From contig NZ_CAMPGZ010000199.1 of the NCBI RefSeq assembly GCF_946885725.1, positions 1 through 7,422 of the forward strand: a DNA stretch of 7,422 nt. The letters run 5' to 3'. The notes beneath the pieces are model-generated. The model worked only from the letters and a program-made list of their open reading frames with translations, was not told the origin of the DNA and searched no databases. Of the stretch, positions 5,790-7,422 are shown in pieces. The translations under genes and the position numbers were made by a program. The stretch comes from an uncultured Nocardioides sp. GTDB lineage: Bacteria; Actinomycetota; Actinomycetes; Propionibacteriales; Nocardioidaceae. Each line of letters begins with the position of its first letter. Within the stretch, counting starts at the first letter, position 1.

Positions 5790-7344
5790 AGGCGCCGCCG
5801 GGGGAGGGCGAGCCGAGCAGCGCGCGGGTCATCGAGTTGCGGGTGTGCAGCAGCTCGTCCAGGGCGTCGTCGAGGTGGTCGGCTGAGACCCGCAGCGGCC
5901 CGTCGCCACTCCCGTCGCCACTCCCGTCGCCACTCCCGTCGCCACTCCCGTCGTCAGCCTGGCCGGCCTGGTCGGCCGCGGCGACCAGCGCCGCCCGCCG
6001 CAGAAGCTCCTTGAGGAACGACGCCGTGACACCCTCAAGCCGCTCGAGCACGGTGTCGAGGCGGGACTCGTCGACGTCGAGGTCGCCGCGGTACAGCGCG
6101 AACAGCCGCCGCCGCGCGTCCAGGTCGGGCAGGTCGATCGCGACCGCCTGGTCGACGCGACCCGGCCGCTGCGCGAGAGCCGGCTCGAGCACGTCGGCCC
6201 GGTTGGTGGTCAGCAGGAACACGACGTCGGCGTCCTCGGCGAGCCCGTCCATCTCGTTGAGCAGCTGGAACAGCAGCGGGTGCTGGCCGGGGTGCATGCC
6301 GCGCTCCTCGGCGATGAGGTCGACATCCTCCACGACGATCATCGCCGGCTGGAGCTCGCGGGCGACCGAGCAGGCGACGCCGATCATGCCGAGGCTGGCT
6401 CCGGAGAGCACCACGATCGTGGTGTCGCGCAGCGCCGCGGTGAGGTAGCGGACCGTGTGCGTCTTGCCGACGCCGGGCGGTCCGTACAGCAGCAGCCCGC
6501 GCTTCAGGTGCTGGCCCGCCGCGCGCAGCCGGTCCCGGTGCTCGCGCACGCCGACGACCTGACGGGTCACCGCGTCCAGCGCCTCGGGCGGCAGGATCAG
6601 GTCGTCCGCGGTCATCGTCGGCCGCTCGTGGAACGTCAGCGCGCCGCGCACCTCGCCGAACATGTGCTGCGCGAAGGACACGACCTGCCCGCGGTAGACG
6701 TTGTGCACGAGCGCCAGCCGCCGTACGTCGGCCGCGACGCGCGTGACGGTGTCCTCGTCCAGCGCCGCGACCTCGAGCGTCGTCGAGCTCTGGCCCATCT
6801 CGGGGTCGCCCTGCCGGAGCAGGAGCACGACGGGCGTGCCGTGGTCGTCGACGAGGTACGCCGCGCAGACCACGCACGCGCGCACCTGCCCGCCCGGGCC
6901 GCTCGGCAGGTTGACCCTGGCGACGTTGCCGGGCACCGGGAAGTGGAAGTACTCGCGCGGCACCTCGCGGATCAGCTCGGCGAAGCCGATGTCCTGGTGC
7001 CGGAAGTTCGTGACGCCGACGATCCGGTGGCTGCGCCCGGGCTCGGCCAGCCAGGCGTCGAGGCCCGCCTGCACGTTCACGTGGTCGTAGGCGGCCCACG
7101 TCTCCTTCACCAGCGTCGCCCGCTCGCCCGGCACGCCGAGGTGCTCGGCGAACAGCTTCCGGAACGTCGGCCGGTCCTCCACCCGGGCCGCGGCCACGAC
7201 GCGCTTCTGCGCGCGGCGGGCGAGCTTGCCGACGTCGGAGAGCCGGAGTCGCTCGACGTCGTGGTCATCGGGTGTCCCGTCCACGCCGCCACCGTCGGCA
7301 GGGTCGTCGTACCGGATGCTGAGCCTGCTCTCGTACGCCGCCAC
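5788..7344 (-). CDS. Stand-alone AAA+ ATPase with uncharacterised N-terminal region
   Basis: A 518-residue soluble protein, predicted to be an ATP-driven remodelling or unfolding machine; the substrate is unknown. Residues 1-260 match no domain I recognise. The AAA module follows: LILPPEAL (249-256), Walker A GPPGVGKT (288-295), Walker B MIVVEDVDLI (335-344), sensor 1 TTNRAD (379-384, N381) and the second region of homology LEPALAQRPGRVDQAV (386-401), then a helical lid. Two oddities: Walker B has Glu-Asp (339-340) where classical AAA proteins have Asp-Glu, as Bcs1-type proteins also do, and the second arginine-finger position is Q399 while R396 is kept. A Gly-Ser-Gly-Asp repeat (about 465-482) lies inside the lid. 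No transmembrane helix or protease domain is present, so it is not FtsH. The GTG start has a strong GGGGAGG 5 bases upstream. It converges on the NUDIX gene; no operon partner is visible. Confidence 0.9.
   Translation of the reverse strand: MAAYESRLSIRYDDPADGGGVDGTPDDHDVERLRLSDVGKLARRAQKRVVAAARVEDRPTFRKLFAEHLGVPGERATLVKETWAAYDHVNVQAGLDAWLAEPGRSHRIVGVTNFRHQDIGFAELIREVPREYFHFPVPGNVARVNLPSGPGGQVRACVVCAAYLVDDHGTPVVLLLRQGDPEMGQSSTTLEVAALDEDTVTRVAADVRRLALVHNVYRGQVVSFAQHMFGEVRGALTFHERPTMTADDLILPPEALDAVTRQVVGVREHRDRLRAAGQHLKRGLLLYGPPGVGKTHTVRYLTAALRDTTIVVLSGASLGMIGVACSVARELQPAMIVVEDVDLIAEERGMHPGQHPLLFQLLNEMDGLAEDADVVFLLTTNRADVLEPALAQRPGRVDQAVAIDLPDLDARRRLFALYRGDLDVDESRLDTVLERLEGVTASFLKELLRRAALVAAADQAGQADDGSGDGSGDGSGDGSGDGPLRVSADHLDDALDELLHTRNSMTRALLGSPSPGGA
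5899..5953. repeat. 12-bp coding minisatellite inside the AAA+ gene
   Basis: Four exact tandem copies of CCCGTCGCCACT (plus-strand sense) at 5899-5946, then a 7-base partial copy. On the coding minus strand it specifies Ser-Gly-Asp-Gly units, giving an acidic flexible linker at about residues 465-482. The period is a multiple of three, so copy-number change alters linker length without shifting the frame. The copies are identical at every base, pointing to recent slippage or expansion. Confidence 0.95.
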
Positions 7345-7349
7345 GCCGA

Positions 7350-7356
7350 CCTCCCC
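7350..7356 (-). promoter_or_regulatory. Shine-Dalgarno of the AAA+ ATPase gene
   Basis: On the minus strand this reads GGGGAGG, 5 bases before the GTG start at 7344. It is one of the strongest ribosome sites in the window and supports this GTG as the real start. Confidence 0.8.
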
Positions 7357-7360
7357 GTTG

Positions 7361-7402
7361 CCCCCGGACCGCCCAGGTGGGGGAGCAGCAGGTCCGGTGG
7401 GG
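7361..7402. repeat. Inverted repeat just upstream of the AAA+ gene
   Basis: CCGGACC (7364-7370) is matched by GGTCCGG (7391-7397) across a 20-base interior. Allowing a single T bulge, three outer C-G pairs (7361-7363 with 7399-7401) extend the stem to 10 bp. The interior contains a smaller CCC-AGGT-GGG hairpin. It ends five bases from the AAA+ Shine-Dalgarno, so in the mRNA leader it could affect ribosome access; it could equally be a protein-binding site or the terminator of a gene beyond the right edge. Confidence 0.45.
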
Positions 7403-7405
7403 CGA

Positions 7406-7421
7406 CACCCGGCTGTGGGTG
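7406..7421. repeat. Short hairpin CACCC-N6-GGGTG at the right edge
   Basis: Five-base arms in perfect inverted symmetry around GGCTGT. It follows the longer inverted repeat by a few bases and may belong to the same regulatory or terminator structure. With 5-bp arms in GC-rich DNA, chance is a real possibility. Confidence 0.25.
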
Positions 7422-7422
7422 C

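Noticed and set aside
5654..5790. CRISPR array
   Set aside because: Units are directly adjacent 32-bp copies with no unique spacers, and no cas genes are in the window.
5788..7344. FtsH or proteasomal ATPase (ARC/Mpa)
   Set aside because: There are no N-terminal membrane helices, no HExxH protease motif, no coiled-coil start and no C-terminal proteasome-docking tail.
1..7422. Mobile element, defence island or tRNA gene
   Set aside because: No transposase, integrase, toxin-antitoxin or tRNA-like cloverleaf was recognised; composition and gene order look like stable core genome.

Overview
The window is about 70% GC or more by eye, uses GC-ending codons and GTG starts freely, and has actinobacterial gene order. 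The most likely source is a high-GC Gram-positive such as a Nocardioides-like member of the Propionibacteriales. That placement is inferred from composition, protein motifs and synteny and was not tested by a search.

Left half (1-3910, all minus strand): a carbon-metabolism operon read right to left, transketolase (tkt), transaldolase (tal), then the first 221 residues of glucose-6-phosphate isomerase (pgi), which runs off the left edge. tal and pgi overlap by 4 bases (GTGA), and tkt-tal are 49 bases apart. Together they form the non-oxidative pentose phosphate branch plus its link to glycolysis. In relatives this cluster usually continues with zwf, opcA and pgl, so those genes are expected beyond the left edge.

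Middle (3911-4103): a divergent promoter region between tkt and ctaB. It holds plausible -10 elements on both strands and a perfect 6-8-6 dyad lying over the likely tkt -35 box.

Plus-strand pair (4104-5575): ctaB (protoheme IX farnesyltransferase, heme O synthase) followed, with another GTGA overlap, by a NUDIX hydrolase with a perfect NUDIX box. Divergent ctaB next to tkt-tal is a conserved actinobacterial arrangement, known for example in Mycobacterium tuberculosis and Corynebacterium glutamicum.

Right part (5576-7422): a 212-base convergent intergenic stretch with no gene. Most of it is a 32-bp tandem repeat array that runs up to the stop codon of the next gene. That gene (5788-7344, minus) encodes a stand-alone soluble AAA+ ATPase with an uncharacterised N-terminal region of about 260 residues and a 12-bp minisatellite coding a Gly-Ser-Gly-Asp linker. 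Its short upstream region carries two inverted repeats.

Most of the window is core metabolism with no sign of mobile elements, CRISPR arrays or RNA genes. The least explained material is the AAA+ protein with its flanking repeats. Nothing here amounts to a demonstrable new system.
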